A stretch of 64,000 nucleotides of DNA, from contig JAHYIO010000036.1 of the NCBI GenBank assembly GCA_020543525.1, forward strand, positions 124,001 to 188,000, in the 5' to 3' direction. The translations under genes were made by a program, and so were the position numbers. The notes under the pieces were generated by a model. The model was given only the letters and a program-made list of their open reading frames with translations. It ran no database searches and had not been told where the DNA came from. Of the stretch, positions 44,949 through 57,375 are shown in pieces (the first letter of the stretch is position 1; each line of letters starts with the position of its first letter). This stretch comes from Coriolopsis trogii (taxonomy: Eukaryota; Basidiomycota; Agaricomycetes; Polyporales; Polyporaceae).

Positions 44949-47900
44949 ATGAGCGACTTGGAGCGTGTGCAGCTATGTTTGTGAGTATAACGCTTATAAT
45001 GCTCTTGCATACTGACAATCTGGTTGTTCGTAGCTTGTTACGCCTAGATGAAGACTCTCTCCATGCTGTAGGGGTGATGTTGTCTCAAGGAGATATCATC
45101 TCGCTGGCCGCAACCTGCAGGTTTTTGAGGAAGCTGTATATGCCTTACATATATCGGAGCCCCTGGATGAGAATATGTCAACCTGACAACCTCAAACTCC
45201 TCCCAATCTCGTCATATATGTACATCAGGTTCGTTTAATGTGCATGTCGTATGCGGCTTGTCTGAGGTCAACTGATGCATATATTTGTCGCTTTCACACT
45301 GCTCTCAGGAGACTCGAGCTGATAGACACTTGTCCGGATGGGGGGGCCATGCGGGTACATCCCTCCATCAGGAAAACTCCCCCTGGCAAATGAGCGCCCA
45401 ATTAGCGCTACTCAGGGAATATTCGTGAATAACCCGCTCACTGCTTGCTAATTTGTGGCTCGTGCCTGCTCATTTCTGAAAGAGAGTCTACGGGAGTGAA
45501 TAACAGATGAAATATTTCTCTTCCAGGTCCAATCGGTTGGTACAGGCGTATCACATATGTATTGGAACACATTCTCATGTATATGCGTCTACATTCAGAA
45601 CATGTCACACGTTTGGCTAGTACCACTCTACAACAAAACTCATCACTCAATGATGCATACTGGTGCTCACCTGCCCAACATGTTCCACCCCTCAAAGACG
45701 CGATTCACGTCCTGGTCATCGGAGTGTGTACGCCAATCGGAGCAGGAGCTGTTACAGGAGCCTGGGAGAACTCGAAGCAGACTCGGGCTCGGGCATTTGA
45801 GTTGGGAGAGCCGTAGGACGAGTGTAAGACGAGATGAGAGTCCATATCAGCCAAGGACTGGAGTTTTGTGACCCACTCGGGTACCGCGAGCAAGAGAGTT
45901 GGAGTCGGAGGTGACAAGTCGACGAGGTCACAGCGAGGCTCAATGCGGGCGCTGCTCCCTCCGGCAACACCCGGAGCATTGAAACTCCGCACAGGTGATG
46001 ACGCGTCCTCTTCCTAGCCCTCTCTTCGTTCCTCTTGAACTTGATATCCCCTGTTCGAAGGATAGCTCGGACTCTCGTATGCACAGTGCTTAGTGTCTGC
46101 TATCGCATCTGCTTGTCTCTCTTGGCCTTCTGACTATGGCTATCTCGAACTACGGTTGTCTTGCGCCTGCCTAGCCGCCGCGACATCGCTGCCTGATCTG
46201 TCGACAATCTAGCCTGTCAAAGGTTGTGAGTTTGTCCCCATCTATATGCCCGACATCTCGCCATACACTCACGATATCTGTTCCATGTCTATGGACATGC
46301 TGGCAGCTCCCTAAGACCGCTAATCCCCTACTCACACCCACATAGCAACATGTTAGGTGAGTAATTGCTAGTATGCTGTCGCTCCAGCGAATCTATTGTG
46401 GAGACTACCGCAGCTATGACAACCCATGATACCACTTCATTGGCCATTACGCGACCACCACTGCTACCAACAATACGGCTACGACCGAGACGACCACGAA
46501 TGCTGACGCAACTGCTACGACCAATGCTGCACCTTCTCCCGATTCCACCACCAGGACTGCTGCCGCATGCCACGACTACAGCTCACATGGCTACTTAACC
46601 AACCGTGAACTCGGACAACACAACAGTTGCCGCCACAGCGCAACCGTGGTCTCTAGCGATCGCTATGACTCTGGTGCGTCTATTTGATTATGTTCGTGTA
46701 TTCTAGCCAACTGATCATCTTGTGGCATGCGTGCCCTACATGTATGCCCAGCGAAAGGTGCGTTATCACCATTATCTCAGCCAGGACGAAGGTTTGAGAC
46801 TGATGTTTGATCATTGTACGTTTGCATCCTTATTTCACAGTATCTCTTCTGCGTCACTGATCTATCTGTATGTTATGTGTGTTTGGCGCTATGTTATCAC
46901 CTCCTCAGTATGACATCCTTGTCCAGCTGCTCCGCTGTCATGTATATGTACTGTAGTGTACCAGCTGTCAATATATTTCATGCCGGCCTCACTTTGTTCT
47001 GTTCCGGTGCGATGAAGTCTATCCTTGAATTGGCCGTTAATGATAGGTAATATCAGCTACTATTGGATCTAATCCCAGCTAATCTTGCCAATTAGCCAGG
47101 GACGTATCTAATAAGCACTAACATGGTAAATCGGATTATTAGCGCAATTTAGCGCTCATTTTCGTAAATTCACTAGGGGGAGTTTCCCTGATGTCAGCAT
47201 ACCGGGGGCCCGCACGCTGTCTTCTACATTACACCGATGATCCGCTCCTATGCGGAGTCCTCACAGGTCCAAATCTCCGGGACGTCCTGTGCTCAATGCC
47301 ACACATTTGTATGCTCTCCATGTCTCTCTCAACATTCAGAGAGATACACGGCCTTAGCCATGATACTGTTGAAGTCATACTCTCCCTTCCAAAGCTCCAG
47401 AATTTCACCATCAACTACTTGATACTGTCTCCACGTTCCAATACTACGCCCCACATGCCCCTCGCCTTAAACTGGCACCCCCTCACCTGCTTCAGCTACA
47501 AGATGCATCCTTGGCGTGGCGAAACTCGACAGTATCCATTGGAACGCGAAGTCTTGACGGCAGTGGTAGCAATGTCCCACCAGGCGCTCGAGATCCTGCG
47601 TATTCCCTCCGACCCGGCCCCCATACCTCTAATGGCCCAATCATCTTGGCCACGACTCCGCGAGCTTCGGCTCTGCGGCAAATATCCGAGCGACACGCCC
47701 TTCCCCCTGATGCCTCTCATCTCTCACATGCCGGAATTGCGCATGCTTTCCCTCCTGTTCACCTCCCAAGTTCCCATCCCTGTCCTATGGCCTCCTGCAC
47801 ATAATCTCTCTCTGACCTCTCGCCGCACTTGCACCACCTGGCAATCTCGAACGCGGTCATGCGATGCGAGATCTACGACCGTCTCCCGCGCTCCATGCGC

Positions 47901-48555
47901 AGCCTCTCCTTGCGCTGTTGGCCACACCAGGTCCTGTGCTCCTTGAGTACCTGGCTCATCATGGACACCCCGTTTCCTGTAGCATCCGCCTCAGAGACCT
48001 TCCGCATCCTGTCTCGATCGCAGATGCCCGACCTGCAGCACCTTGAAGTTGAGTATCGTGTGGATGCAGGCGAAGACGACCTCCTGCGCCATATCACGCA
48101 CGCCTTCCCGGGGCTGGCCTCCCTAGAGCTGCACCGCATCCCGATCAAAGACGACGAGGACGGCCGGGAGGACAGCAATGTTCATCACGTACCTGTGAGT
48201 CGCTCCCCGGCACTACCTACAGTCTGCTCATTGACCACCCGGAGTGACTCAGGCGAAGATCGCGCGCGCCTTCATGTCTTTGAACGCCTTGAAGGTCGTC
48301 CGCCTCAACCTGTACAATGTACCCGTGTTGCCAATGGAAACGCAAGAAACGATCAAGTTCACAGGCGCTCGGGCAGACGTCGTGCTTGGGACGCTCGAAC
48401 ACGTCCGGGACGTCTGGATGCTGTACCCGACCGTGTTCGAGTGGAAGTGGGCACGGTTCGTGCAGCACGCTCCGGAGTGTAACGCGCGGAATGTGGAGGA
48501 TGACTTCTCACAGAACGAAGATTTTGAGGTGTGTGCGGATCCACATGTGGATTGA
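44949..48555 (+). pseudogene. F-box/LRR-like family protein, copy 1, disrupted by a transposon and a frameshift
   Basis: Exons 44949-44980, 45034-45228, 45309-45368 (then interrupted), 47193-48194 and 48253-48555 align along their length with the intact copy at 55613-57375, including a 32-nt first exon. The N-terminal F-box-like part reads LLRLDEDSLHAVGVML...LAATCRFLRKLYMPYIYRSPW. Downstream is an LRR-like region (WPRLRELRLCGKYPSD, MPELRMLSLLF, LEVEYRVDAGEDDLLRHI). A 1.82 kb inverted-repeat element sits inside exon 3, and the host frame reads through cleanly if it is ignored. Independently, the frame shifts near 47800-47830 in a CTCTCTCT tract. F-box proteins are substrate receptors of SCF ubiquitin ligases; this copy is unlikely to work. 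Confidence 0.75.
45369..47190. mobile_element. 1.82 kb non-autonomous terminal-inverted-repeat element
   Basis: The left end CAGGAAAACTCCCCCT (45369-45384) is matched in inverse orientation by the right end AGGGGGAGTTTCCCTG (47175-47190), with one mismatch. Similarity resumes further in: AAATGAGCGCCCAATTAGCGCTA on the left against AAATGAGCGCTAAATTGCGCTA on the inverted right. The element is flanked by AT on both sides, giving a 2-bp AT duplication, and removing it restores the F-box coding frame. No transposase is recognisable, so it is non-autonomous. An open frame at 45705-45992 (minus) of protein-like composition and a Thr-rich plus-strand frame near 46450-46560 lie inside. A Helitron reading (insertion between A and T, CTGA end) is also formally possible but the long inverted repeats argue against it. 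Confidence 0.85.
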
Positions 48556-48929
48556 TGTTGTGCCTCATGGTTACCCAGTACATCAGGGACTAATTCGAAC
48601 GAGAAAGTTCTGTGAAGGAAGCTCCTTGGACGCGGGTAGAGCGGTACAGCACCGTACTATACTTGTTCGGTGTTACACACTTGTATTCTACTTCTCTGCT
48701 ATTCGATTGCTGCTTTGTCGGCGTCCGCTAGCTTAGAGTTCTGTCTCTGGACAGGGGCGCCAAGAGAACTGAATATCCATGCCAAACCATCACAATATGC
48801 GCCACCAGCGCCGTTCTCCAGTCACCAGTGTGAGTAGGGGACTCCCGAGGCTCATGACCACTGTATCATATGCAAGGATGTTTAGCACGTGTTCTACATA
48901 ACCGGCGAATGTCTGTACAATTCACTACC

Positions 48930-49480
48930 TGAACGAAGTTCGCATGACCAAACTGGCATACATCTTGACCTCCTCGACGTTTGAACGGGATGCATACTTG
49001 CAGCTCGCCGCTCCAGGGAGAAACCACTTCAAAACACCGTCTCTGCCACTGCTGCTCTGGACACCGATGACCCAGATGCAAGTCCTCGTACATCGCGGCG
49101 GCAAGCCGTCTTCATCTATTGCGCTACGTTGAGGGCTTGTAGCTGATTGAGAGCAGGCTGAATGCGCTTATCATGCAGGGAGATATGGCTCGCGGAAAAC
49201 GAGCAACAAGAGGTGCCCCCATGTAAACATATGCTCATCGAGCACCAATTCCTTGGGCGACTGAAACCGCTTGTGTGGATACTGCGCGATGGATGTCAAT
49301 GTCACTGGCAGCGCTCGGACGTAGTAATGCTAAGGATGGGGACTCACGTACTCGCTGAGCGTATGTTTCGCAACCGGAAAAGACATTATTGTCGGAAGTC
49401 GGTCTTCACGCTCGCTTTCTCGACGGTACCTATGATCCCTGCATCTGTGCTCCGTAAGTTGGAGTCACATTCCCACTGCT
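48930..49480 (-). pseudogene. Degenerate copy of the unrecognised gene at 58264-59089
   Basis: Reading the minus strand, 49095-48930 gives IWVIGVQSSSGRDGVLKWF, homologous to IWVVAIRRSSGADGVVRWF of the intact copy. The stretch at about 49255-49165 gives PKELVLDE...FTWGHLLLLV, homologous to PKEFVLDVRRFTWGHLLSLV. Nucleotide similarity extends to about 49450. Stops and frame changes interrupt it and no start region is visible. Confidence 0.65.
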
Positions 49481-49763
49481 CAGGGAGGCAGGACGAGGAA
49501 GTGCAATGCTGGTACCAATTCTTTCCGCCGGGCCACGTCTCTTCAGCGTCGAGTATCTCTATTGAGAGCTGAGCGGGAGGGTCTGAGAACGTTTAGCAGA
49601 ACGAGACTAACGAGAGGGAAAGAGGAAAACCGTAATATGAAAGTGTCATCACAAGCGCCTACCCGGTCCACCAACCCGGTATGCGAAAGCGCCCAAAGGA
49701 GCCGTTGAACGAGCATGACTCGGACCTCTGCCCACTGGCATATGCACAGTGAACATCCAGGAC

Positions 49764-51517
49764 ATGAATGTGACGAGCGTGGTGACCGACAGCTGGTGAG
49801 AGCCTTCTATCTACTAGTACTCATTGCGCGATCACACCAAACGACTTTAGGTATGAAGGTTTATTGCGACTGACGACGATTCCCTCCTACACATTCTGGA
49901 CGAAGTCGAGTCGCCGAGGGACTCTCTCTCTCTGGCTGCAACCTGCACCTCATTGAGAGAGCTACTTATCCCGTATATTTCCCGTTACTCTGAATTTGTG
50001 CTGCGTCAACCAACACATGTCCGTTTTCTACCGACTTCGTCGTTTCAATTCATCCAGTATGTGGTTTCCTGAATTTTATCAAGGGAAACGTCAACGAGGG
50101 CTAACGGGTGCTAGAACACTGTCTTCGATAGACTGCTGTCCAGACAGAACGGCTATGAGACGGTATATGTACCTTGACGACGATGAAGTGCAGGGCCATC
50201 TATCTCCACTATACCGATGACCGACTTCTCTGTGGAGTGTTACTAGTAGCTGGTTCGCATCTACATGACGCGCTTCGCGCAATGCCAAGGCTCCACTCAG
50301 TCTGTATCCACCTCGGTGGCCAACGAACCAAGGAGATAGACGCGATTAGGCCGGAAACCATTACTGCCTTTCTCGCCATACCCACCATCTGCGAAATCAC
50401 TGTCTGCTTTCTCCTCCTCTCCCCCAAACCATCGGGAAGTGCTCTTTCCATCAACGACACTCTTCCACTCGTATCCTTCAAGTACGTGCTCTTCCCTGAC
50501 CGCGAATATCCGCGTCAATACCCCTCGGAATGCATCTGCGGGAGCTCCATCTTAGTGGAGAGTTTCCGAGCCATCTCTTGAGCCCGCTAATCACTGTCAT
50601 CTCCCATATGTCCGAGATGCGGGCACTCATTCTCTAGTTCACGCTGCCAGAAAGATTGAACATGGAAAAGCTCGTGGTCTGGCCTTCCGTGCCGGGTCTG
50701 AGTCATGACAATCCTTGGCCCCATCTCCGCAAGCTCGGACTGTCGTTTCCGGACGTTCGTGACGAGATATACGCCCACCTTCCCCTTACCATGCACAACC
50801 TCTCATTGCGGAACTATCCACACTACGTCATCCACCACGGCTGGCGTACCGAACTAGGTAGTTTCCAATGGTCCGACTCTCTTCTACCTGCGTCCGACAT
50901 GCTCAAAGTGCTGTCGCGATCCCCGATGCCGAAGCTGGAGACGTTGCAGATCGAATACCTTGTGGATGGTGCTGAAGAAAAGCTTCTCACCGAGATTGCC
51001 CGCGCATTCCCTCGATTGACGTCAATAGAGCTGCATCGTATGCCGCCACCCGATGGATCGGAAGCTTCGATCCCAGCCGTAAGTGTGTTCCACGTCCGTA
51101 AATACCAGCTACCTGACTGATGAGCTCAACGCGGTTACTGTAGACCCGCTGGCCGTGAACTTATCGGCTTCGAAGAACTTGGCTGACATCTATCTGAACG
51201 CGTGCGTTCGTTTCGAGCCAGGCCACATGTTCTATATTAGACGGAAGCCATACTTTCGCGCTGAGCTGGAGGAACAAGCGCATGCCTTCTTCACCGCGCT
51301 GCCCCACTTTAACTCGATTTGGCTCGCGAAAGAGTACATCAACTATGGGGTGAATTGGCAATCATTTTACGAACCCGCATCAGCTCAAGTGAGATGCATT
51401 TCGAGCTGCCAGGTAGTAGATACATCTGAATGGAAGGTGCGTGGCATGATAGACATGAAGACGCGCTCTGCGGGTGGCACTGATCAAGGTATTGTGTCGC
51501 CAGCGGATCCCCTTTGA
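49764..51517 (+). pseudogene. F-box/LRR-like family protein, copy 2, decayed
   Basis: The 32-nt first exon (49764-49795) and the overall layout match copies 1 and 3. The F-box-like exon reads DDDSLLHILDEVE...LAATCTSLRELLIPYIS, but a one-base change near 49880 shifts the frame. A second shift occurs near 50190-50210. A block of roughly 40 codons corresponding to the region before the LRR-like RELRLSG segment is missing near 50530. A TAG at about 50635 interrupts the next part. The 3' half from 50656 is open and well conserved (WPHLRKLGLSFPDVRDEIYAHLP, LQIEYLVDGAEEKLLTEIARAF), with an intron at about 51080-51144 and a stop at 51515-51517. Confidence 0.75.
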
Positions 51518-51779
51518 ACCGTTGCCGTGTTATTAGTGTATATAAATCAATCCGTGTAGAACGATCAGCGATGAAGTCGGAGTACAACCTACATATTGCC
51601 CAAATACGCTCGAGTGTAATCCATCCAATGAAGTTGACATTCAAACTTTGTTTGCAAACACGGGCAGAATACATGACTTTGTACGACATATCTGGAGTCG
51701 AGGAGCGCGGGACTGAGAATACGATGTCCAGATCCTTTGATACAACATAGTACGTAGCAAACGACCTCCTGAAGCATGT

Positions 51780-53590
51780 CTACTCCGGTAGGGAGTACTT
51801 CATGTGCGACTCGGGCCACTGCGGTGCCATGCGCAGGAAATGCACGCCTCCAGTGCTCCAATGAAAGGAGGTTATCATAGACTGCAGGAAATTCTGTTGC
51901 GTCATGGTCAGAGCGGTAGCGACAGTCTTAGCCAGTAGGCAAGAGCTCACGAGTCCGAACGATGCTTCTTTGTCGTTGGCAGAGACTCGGATCAGTCCAG
52001 TATGGGGCTCGGTGGCGGATGGCGCAACGTTGCCATTTGGAGCAAACAGGAACGGATAAGTAGGGCCATAGACCACAACTGTTTCCGAATCAGAGTTACC
52101 GGCCTTCGAGAAGGTATAGCGAATTCGGGTGTTGTGCAGCCGCCCCCATAGGTGGGGAACGGTATATGTCTCCCAGGATTCATTGTCGCTTACAAGCACC
52201 TCCTTCAATGGGCCGTTGTTGGCAAAAAGATTGTAGTGAATGCCCTCGATGACAAATCTGGGGAGCGTAGACGTGCTGTGCCCTGGCCGTGATATTCAGA
52301 ATGTCATATACAAAGGCTGAGAGGTAGTGGCGAATTCGTACCAGAATCGATCACAACCTCTAGACCCGCCTCGCCATCCTTGCGGAAGTCGAAGTGACAG
52401 CCCGGATACGGCTGAACTGCCGCCTGCGGACTTTCGTCGAAGTACCTGCAAGGTACAAATTCCATCGAGACAAGGCGAACCGACCAATGGCCTGTGTCGC
52501 GTCCGTTCGTATGGTGCCACAGCTTATCCGAGAACTCAGGCTCGTCCTCGATTGGCCACCGGTTGAAGGCAATCCAGGAGTGCCTGTCACAGCATGAACG
52601 TTATACGTTGTACGTGAACTGCCAGTGGTAAGCGCTTACACGTCCTGCGAGAGGTTCCTGTAGAAGTCCGGGGGCAGACGGATCGTGAGATACATAATCA
52701 TACTCTCTACGCTCTACGTACTATATGTGAGTGGAATAGTGAAGAGAGTAATGTAAGGCACATACCGGGTCTTCTGTGTATTCGATCTTGCTCTGAAGTG
52801 CAGAGATGAAGCTCTGTTAAAATGTACCATAATTGGCGTTGTTAGTGACGTGAATATAAGAGTCAATAGTTGTCTAGATCGTATCGTACCGGACCCAATA
52901 GCTTCCCGTCAAAGTCTGTCTGCCTTCTAGGTGACAAATTGATAGTCAGCAGTGGGATTAATGTGAACACAGACACAACCTCACCTGTCACAGGAGAGCC
53001 CTAGAACACCCTCGGTGGGATCTAGGTGGAGTCGCTCATTCTGAGCGTAAGCGACACCCATATCCCATACAAATGGGACTTGACGTGATTTCTTAGTAGT
53101 CCTGTCGTAACACTTCAGCTGGCATATCAGATCCGTGACGAATACGAGATCTGGAACATGTTCAGTATGAGAGCCTGGGCAGGTTGGACGGTAGATTAAC
53201 TCACGGGCTTGGCATTTGTCAGCGTATAACACCGTGCAAGGGGTGCCGAGAGATCTAAGCATCCCCATGTCAATGGGTTTATCGAGGTCCAAGCCAGGAA
53301 GTGTGATGGTATTGTGTTCCGGTGCAATCAGACGCTCCATTTCAGTCCAAGGTGAGACCTCCGTGCGACTGGACTGGCTAAGCCGAAGACATGGGTCCGT
53401 TCTGACCCAGCTGAGTGTAGGGAAATAAGTCAGAAACCTTGACACAGCCTGAGCGCACCTAGTATGCTGGACTTCTTACCTGAGGCTAGAGCCTGTATAT
53501 GATACACGATGACACCGGTCAAATGTATGAAAATGAGCCGGTAGTGCAAGTGGTAGAAATGCATTCGTTACGCACCACTGTCCACAATCA
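51780..53590 (-). CDS. A1 aspartic-peptidase-like protein, first catalytic Asp replaced by Tyr
   Basis: Successive exons with matched phases run from about 53585 to 51780. They give SYTGSSLSWV where active A1 peptidases have DTGSSxxWV, then YADKCQA...FVTDLICQ, a VPFVWDMGVAY...TEGVLGLS stretch typical of the N-lobe, SFISALQSKI, YLTIRLPPDFYRNL, and VVIDSGHSTSTLPRFV carrying the second catalytic DSG. The C-lobe ends at TAG 51780-51782. A1 enzymes need both Asp residues, so with Tyr in the first position catalysis is not expected; this is read from one codon (TAT). No signal peptide was found. The 5' end is unresolved: exons at 53790-54386 may belong to the same gene. Its neighbours are F-box copies 2 and 3. 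Confidence 0.6.
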
Positions 53591-53789
53591 TCCGGAAAAG
53601 GGAAGTAGCATTGGTTGTAGGATCATGTATAGTCTACGAATCATCAGCCTGAGTACCTATGTGACACGGAGATATGCCAGCGTGCCCGAACGTGAACTTG
53701 GACATACCATGAATAAGGTGTATATTTGTGCTAAGAATTTCACTGTTAGATACAACTAGATAGGAGGTACTAGTATATTGATATCACCT

Positions 53790-54386
53790 TGGGTTCCCTT
53801 AGACCCAGCGGGGAGCGCTTCGACGACACCCCTGACTGTGGTTGCACCGTGTGCACGGTGGTTCCACAGCCTCAGCTCTTCTACAGGTCCTTTGATGCGA
53901 TCCCTGCTAGAGGAGTGAGCCTCGGTACCCAAGCTCGAGGGTCGCGCGAGACGCTGTCCGAGTGCACATTGGTCAGGGACATGGGCTGACCAAACGTTAT
54001 GCAAAAAGACTGAGTTTCTAACCTGATCTGCTGTCGGAGTGGTCGGAGAGGCGGGTCCTTGTGACTCCGTCTCACTATCGCTCTCGGAGGCAAGCTGTAA
54101 GTCGGGGAGATCGGACTTGAAAGCAAGCAACGTCTTCTCGGACTCATCCGCTGACTCATCGGACGAGGGCAAGAGGGATGCATTGCGTTGAGCATCCCAA
54201 CGATACTATACAAGCGAACAGACGATGAATAGTCAGTAACTTGAGTGGTATCGCAGTCCAATCCAGGAAAAACGTACACGTTCCTCTGCAGTGGCTGCCG
54301 GAGGAGGGTCGAGGCGAAAATAGAGGGAAAGGTTGGGGGTGACTCGGAGATCTGTTTGGTTGGCGTTCTCGTGGAGGGCTGCCATA
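53790..54386 (-). CDS. Exons of unknown product, possibly the 5' part of the peptidase-like gene
   Basis: An ATG at about 54386 opens an exon reading MAALHENANQTDLRVTP; it is joined in phase 0 (CGT|gtacgt) to a Ser/Asp/Glu-rich exon (SSDESADESEKTLLAF) ending ADQ before a GT. Shorter exon candidates follow (CGTCTCGCG..., TCAGGGGTG...) down to about 53790. No signal peptide or domain is visible. I could not connect the last exon to the peptidase-like exons at 53585 with certainty, so this is either a small separate gene or its N-terminal extension. Confidence 0.45.
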
Positions 54387-55612
54387 TTTCCGTCGTAGTC
54401 TGACTTGGGACACAGTGAGCTGGGTGGATGGGCACTTATATAGGTGTGAGAAGTGCCGCGTCAGAGGGGGCGATATATGTCCGAGTCGCACTCCGACTGA
54501 ATCGATCGAGTCATCGGACCAGTGTCTCAGTTCTTTTCCTTGGCACGGTCCCCTCGGGCTCCCAGATAGATAGATGCAATTGAGGACTCTGTTCGGGCGG
54601 CATGATTGTTCATCATTGGATACGAGTACAATAGAAGGTGGTACCACACTGGCAGAAGCTCCCGACGTGCGAGTAGAAGCATCTTCAACCCACCATGCGG
54701 CCGTACGTCAATTCATATGCATCTCATGCGTGGAAACAAACTCACCAATTTCTCCATCATGGGATACGGCTGCGATCTTGGTCTCACAAAGACACGCCCA
54801 AATCGATGACTCGGGGCTCACTATTGACGAGGAACAATAACATATGTACCCGCGTCCAGAAGATTGGGAGATCAGAGAACATCAGTGGGAGTCAACGAAA
54901 ATTCATTCAATCACAACATACCACATGTATTCTTGAGAGGAGAAGAGAGCCCCAGCAGAAGCAACCACAGAAGCTCCGGATGAGAGTAGTACCACTAGCA
55001 GCCCAGTGGCGCGCGAGCGCTGGAAGTTGTATGCGTGTAAGTTAAAGTAGTATTCTCCCACAACTCTAGCAGCACAGAGGAAGTACACAATTGCCAACTC
55101 CACTTTGACCAGGTCTTCGCATTGTGCGACAGGCTCGTAGAGGATGTGTGTTTGGGCTTACTATAGACGGACCCGAGCGAATGCCAGCCCGTGATCATGC
55201 CAGTGGCAAGGTGACCAGCGGTCCGTAGCGGTGATACGAACCGAATTATGGGTAGATATAGTGGTGTCGCATATGCAGCAGCACAGGCCGGAGAGCCCTA
55301 GCTTATGCGAGTAGTGACCGCCATGCACTCACTTGTCTTGCGGAGGGAAAGATGGGGTAGAAGTACTGGGAGGCATTGAAGCGCTCGTGACGTGGAACGC
55401 GTGTCGTGTCATCCAAGTCCAACGTTTGCTGGTTCCACTTTGCGTGCTTCCTCCACTGGTCATCCACCTCCACGCAGCTGTACGAACTCTGTTACCTCTG
55501 TGCACTTCCATCTAGCACATCCCACGTATTGTCTACCTGCAAAGCTCGACCACCGTGTGATTGCATGACGGGAGTTGCTCTGCAGCTGTCCCTCACTCTC
55601 TAACCTGACGTC
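54387..55612. other. Intergenic; nothing identified
   Basis: No exon with splice support on either strand. It includes the upstream regions of the minus-strand gene (54386) and of F-box copy 3 (55613). Confidence 0.4.
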
Positions 55613-57375
55613 ATGACTTTGCCAGAGTGTAGAACAACATGCTTGTGAGTCAGCTGCAGTCAATCTGTTTGCATCTGATTCAATCAACTCTCGAGTAGCC
55701 TGCTGCGGTTGGACGATGACTCGCTCCTCGAGATTCTGGCAAGACTCTCGTCTCGAAAGGACTCCATCGCATATGCGACGACTTGCAGGCTCATGAGGAG
55801 TTTATGCATGCCAGTCGTTTTCCGGAACCTTGCGATAGCGCTTGTACATCCTCCCGACATAGAGCGTCTCCCGATGTCGTCTTATCAATATATCAGGTTC
55901 GTTCTGGCATGTATGTCGTGATCGCGACATGGGTGTGCTAATCCAATTTTGCCACTACTCAACAAAGGAGACTTGAGCTAATGGACAGGTGTCCTGACGG
56001 AAGGGCCATGAGGATCTATCCCAGTGCCTCCCATGATCAATGGCTGGTTGACAATCTGCTACGCTATACCGACGATCCCCTCCTATGCGGAGTTTTGACC
56101 GGCTCACATCTCCGCCGAATCTTGCATTCTATGCCGAACCTTCGAGCAGTCTGTCTGATCCTCGGATACGATGAAATGCACGCGATCAGCCACGACACCG
56201 TTGATGCCATTCTCTCTCTCCCTCACCTTCAGGAATTCAACGTTGACCGTGTGCTCCTCTCCCCACGCCCTCCCCATGACTCTCCGGCACCTACCTCGCA
56301 CTGGCATCCGATTTCGCGCTTCCGATACAATTTACGTCCTCTTCGTGGTGAACCCCGTCACTACCCATCAGAACGCGAGGTCTTGACGGCAATCATTGCG
56401 TCGTCGCATCACATACTCGAGGTGCTCCACCTTCCCTCCGAGCCAGCTCCCATGCGAGTACTGCTGCAGGTCCCCTGGCCTCGGATCCGGGAGCTGAGGC
56501 TCAGTGGGAACTACCCCAGCGACATATCCTTCCCCATAGTGTCCCTCATCTCTCAAATGCCAGAACTGCGCGTCCTTTCCCTCCTCTTCTCTCTACCTCA
56601 CACCTACAATGCCGAACCACCAATTATGTGGCCTTCTACACATGCTTCATGCAGTGCCTGGCCTTACCTCCGCGAACTGACGATCTCCCACCCGAACATT
56701 CATGACAGGATCTACGAAAATCTTCCGCCTTCCTTGCATAGTCTCGTCTTGCGGTGCTATCCACGCTATACAGTGTGCAACGAGACCGCGTGCGACCTTC
56801 ACCCAATTAATCCCGCTGTCTCAGCCTCGAGTATGCTGAACATACTCTCGAGATCCCGTATGTCAAGTTTGGCGCACCTCGACATCGAGTATTGGGCCGA
56901 CGACGGAGAGGATAGTCTTCTGCGACACATCGCGTACGCCTTTCCACAGCTAACACGTATGGAACTCCATCGAATTCCAACGGGCAGTCGTATAAATAGT
57001 CCGGACGCAGATCAGGTTGCGGTGAGTCTCGTCCAGTGGTGCTTGCGCTTCATCTGCTTATGGATTGATCAGGCAAAGATAGCGCGCTCATTATCTTCTC
57101 TCAATACATTGGAGGAATTTCGTCTCAACCAGAACCTCTTGTGGCGCAAAGTTCCCGGACTTCCATCGGCCATTGAGGTAACGGCGGTGCGAGCCGGCAT
57201 GGTGCTCCAAATCCTCCAACACGTCAAGGCTGTCTGGCTGGTGTATCCTAGTCCTATTACGTGGAAATGGGTACGGTTCTGGAAAGATTCACCCGAACGA
57301 AACCTGTCCAATGTGGAGAGTGCCTTTGATTCAAACAGGGACGATTACGAGGTATGTCCGCATACACGTTCCTGA
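55613..57375 (+). CDS. F-box/LRR-like protein, copy 3, apparently intact
   Basis: Four exons (55613-55644, 55699-55896, 55968-57021, 57073-57375) join in frame. Exon 1 is only 32 nt. Residues 10-60 form an F-box-like start (LLRLDDDSLLEILARLSSRKDSIAYATTC...MPVVFRNL), close to the F-box consensus of Leu/Ile and a later Trp-less core. The rest (about 500 residues) is LRR-like with repeats such as WPRIRELRLSGNYPSD, MPELRVLSLLF, WPYLRELTISHPNIHDRIYENLP and MSSLAHLDIEYW. Known: fungal F-box/LRR proteins link Skp1-Cullin ubiquitin ligases to substrates, and Agaricomycetes have large, fast-evolving families. No partner can be inferred here. It is the only intact member of the three in this window. 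Confidence 0.75.

Noticed and set aside
45369..47190. Helitron interpretation of the element in F-box copy 1 (insertion between A and T, CTGA 3' end)
   Set aside because: Near-perfect terminal inverted repeats with further inverted similarity inside are not expected for a Helitron, and no helicase or 3' hairpin was evident.
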